Translations under genes and position numbers: made by a program
NCBI GenBank assembly: GCA_043744275.1
Contig: JAYTUY010000147.1
Location: 1 to 5,525, forward strand
From: JAAFJT01 sp043744275
GTDB lineage: Bacteria; Bacteroidota; Bacteroidia; Chitinophagales; Saprospiraceae
Direction: 5' to 3'
Length of the DNA: 5,525 nucleotides
Notes under the pieces: generated by a model
The model's input: the letters and a program-made list of their open reading frames with translations, nothing else
What the model was told of the DNA's origin: nothing
Databases searched by the model: none
In this document: in pieces, positions 5,525 through 5,525 of the stretch
How positions within the stretch are numbered: the stretch's first letter is position 1
Layout of the letters: every line of letters begins with the position of its first letter

Positions 5525-5525
5525 A

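Larger units (their letters stand above)
5190..5525. other. Gene-free region upstream of the response regulator
   Basis: No supportable gene lies in these 336 bp. From the response regulator outward it contains an A/T-rich leader, an 8-bp tandem repeat, a candidate Bacteroidota-type promoter with an ACTGAGGGG-containing motif at its -33 position, a stretch without recognised features (about 5320-5410), and a block of GC-rich palindromes (5411-5525) that continues to the window edge. Confidence 0.75.

Overview
The window is AT-rich and most likely comes from a member of the Bacteroidota. The reasons are a LruC/DUF4114 surface-lipoprotein gene, an initiating sugar transferase of the type with an enlarged middle and a C-terminal ...QQENV tail, the absence of Shine-Dalgarno sequences before the starts, a promoter close to the Bacteroidota -7 box (TAnnTTTG), and intergenic DNA filled with small palindromic hairpins. 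A class such as Saprospiria or Chitinophagia would fit, but this is inference and the species cannot be named.

Layout. A plus-strand gene (54-1484) encodes a polytopic membrane protein of the Wzy/WaaL O-antigen polymerase/ligase type. It is followed by a 338-bp gap (1485-1822) between convergent genes. That gap holds a roughly 209-bp, almost perfectly dyad-symmetric element with 88% identical outer arms and three abutting hairpins at its centre. Three minus-strand genes then read leftward, in transcription order: a stand-alone receiver-domain response regulator (5189-4755), an initiating polyprenyl-phosphate sugar transferase (4717-3980), and a large LruC-domain lipoprotein (3868-1823). The right end (5190-5525) has no gene. 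It carries a probable promoter, an 8-bp tandem repeat, and the start of a second cluster of hairpins that resembles the convergent-gap element.

How the genes may work together. The sugar transferase would start a lipid-linked glycan at the inner membrane, and the Wzy/WaaL-type protein would polymerise or transfer the finished glycan on the periplasmic side. The window therefore looks like the edge of an exopolysaccharide or O-antigen locus. The receiver-only regulator lies 37 bp upstream of the sugar transferase and is probably co-transcribed with it, which suggests phosphorelay control of glycan initiation. The LruC lipoprotein is 111 bp further on, with its own possible operator, and may be a cell-surface partner or an independent gene.

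No complete new defence or mobile system is visible. The most unusual items are the dyad element with mirrored hairpins that differ by compensated base changes, its relative at the right edge, and the reversed motif order between the two halves of the LruC lipoprotein.
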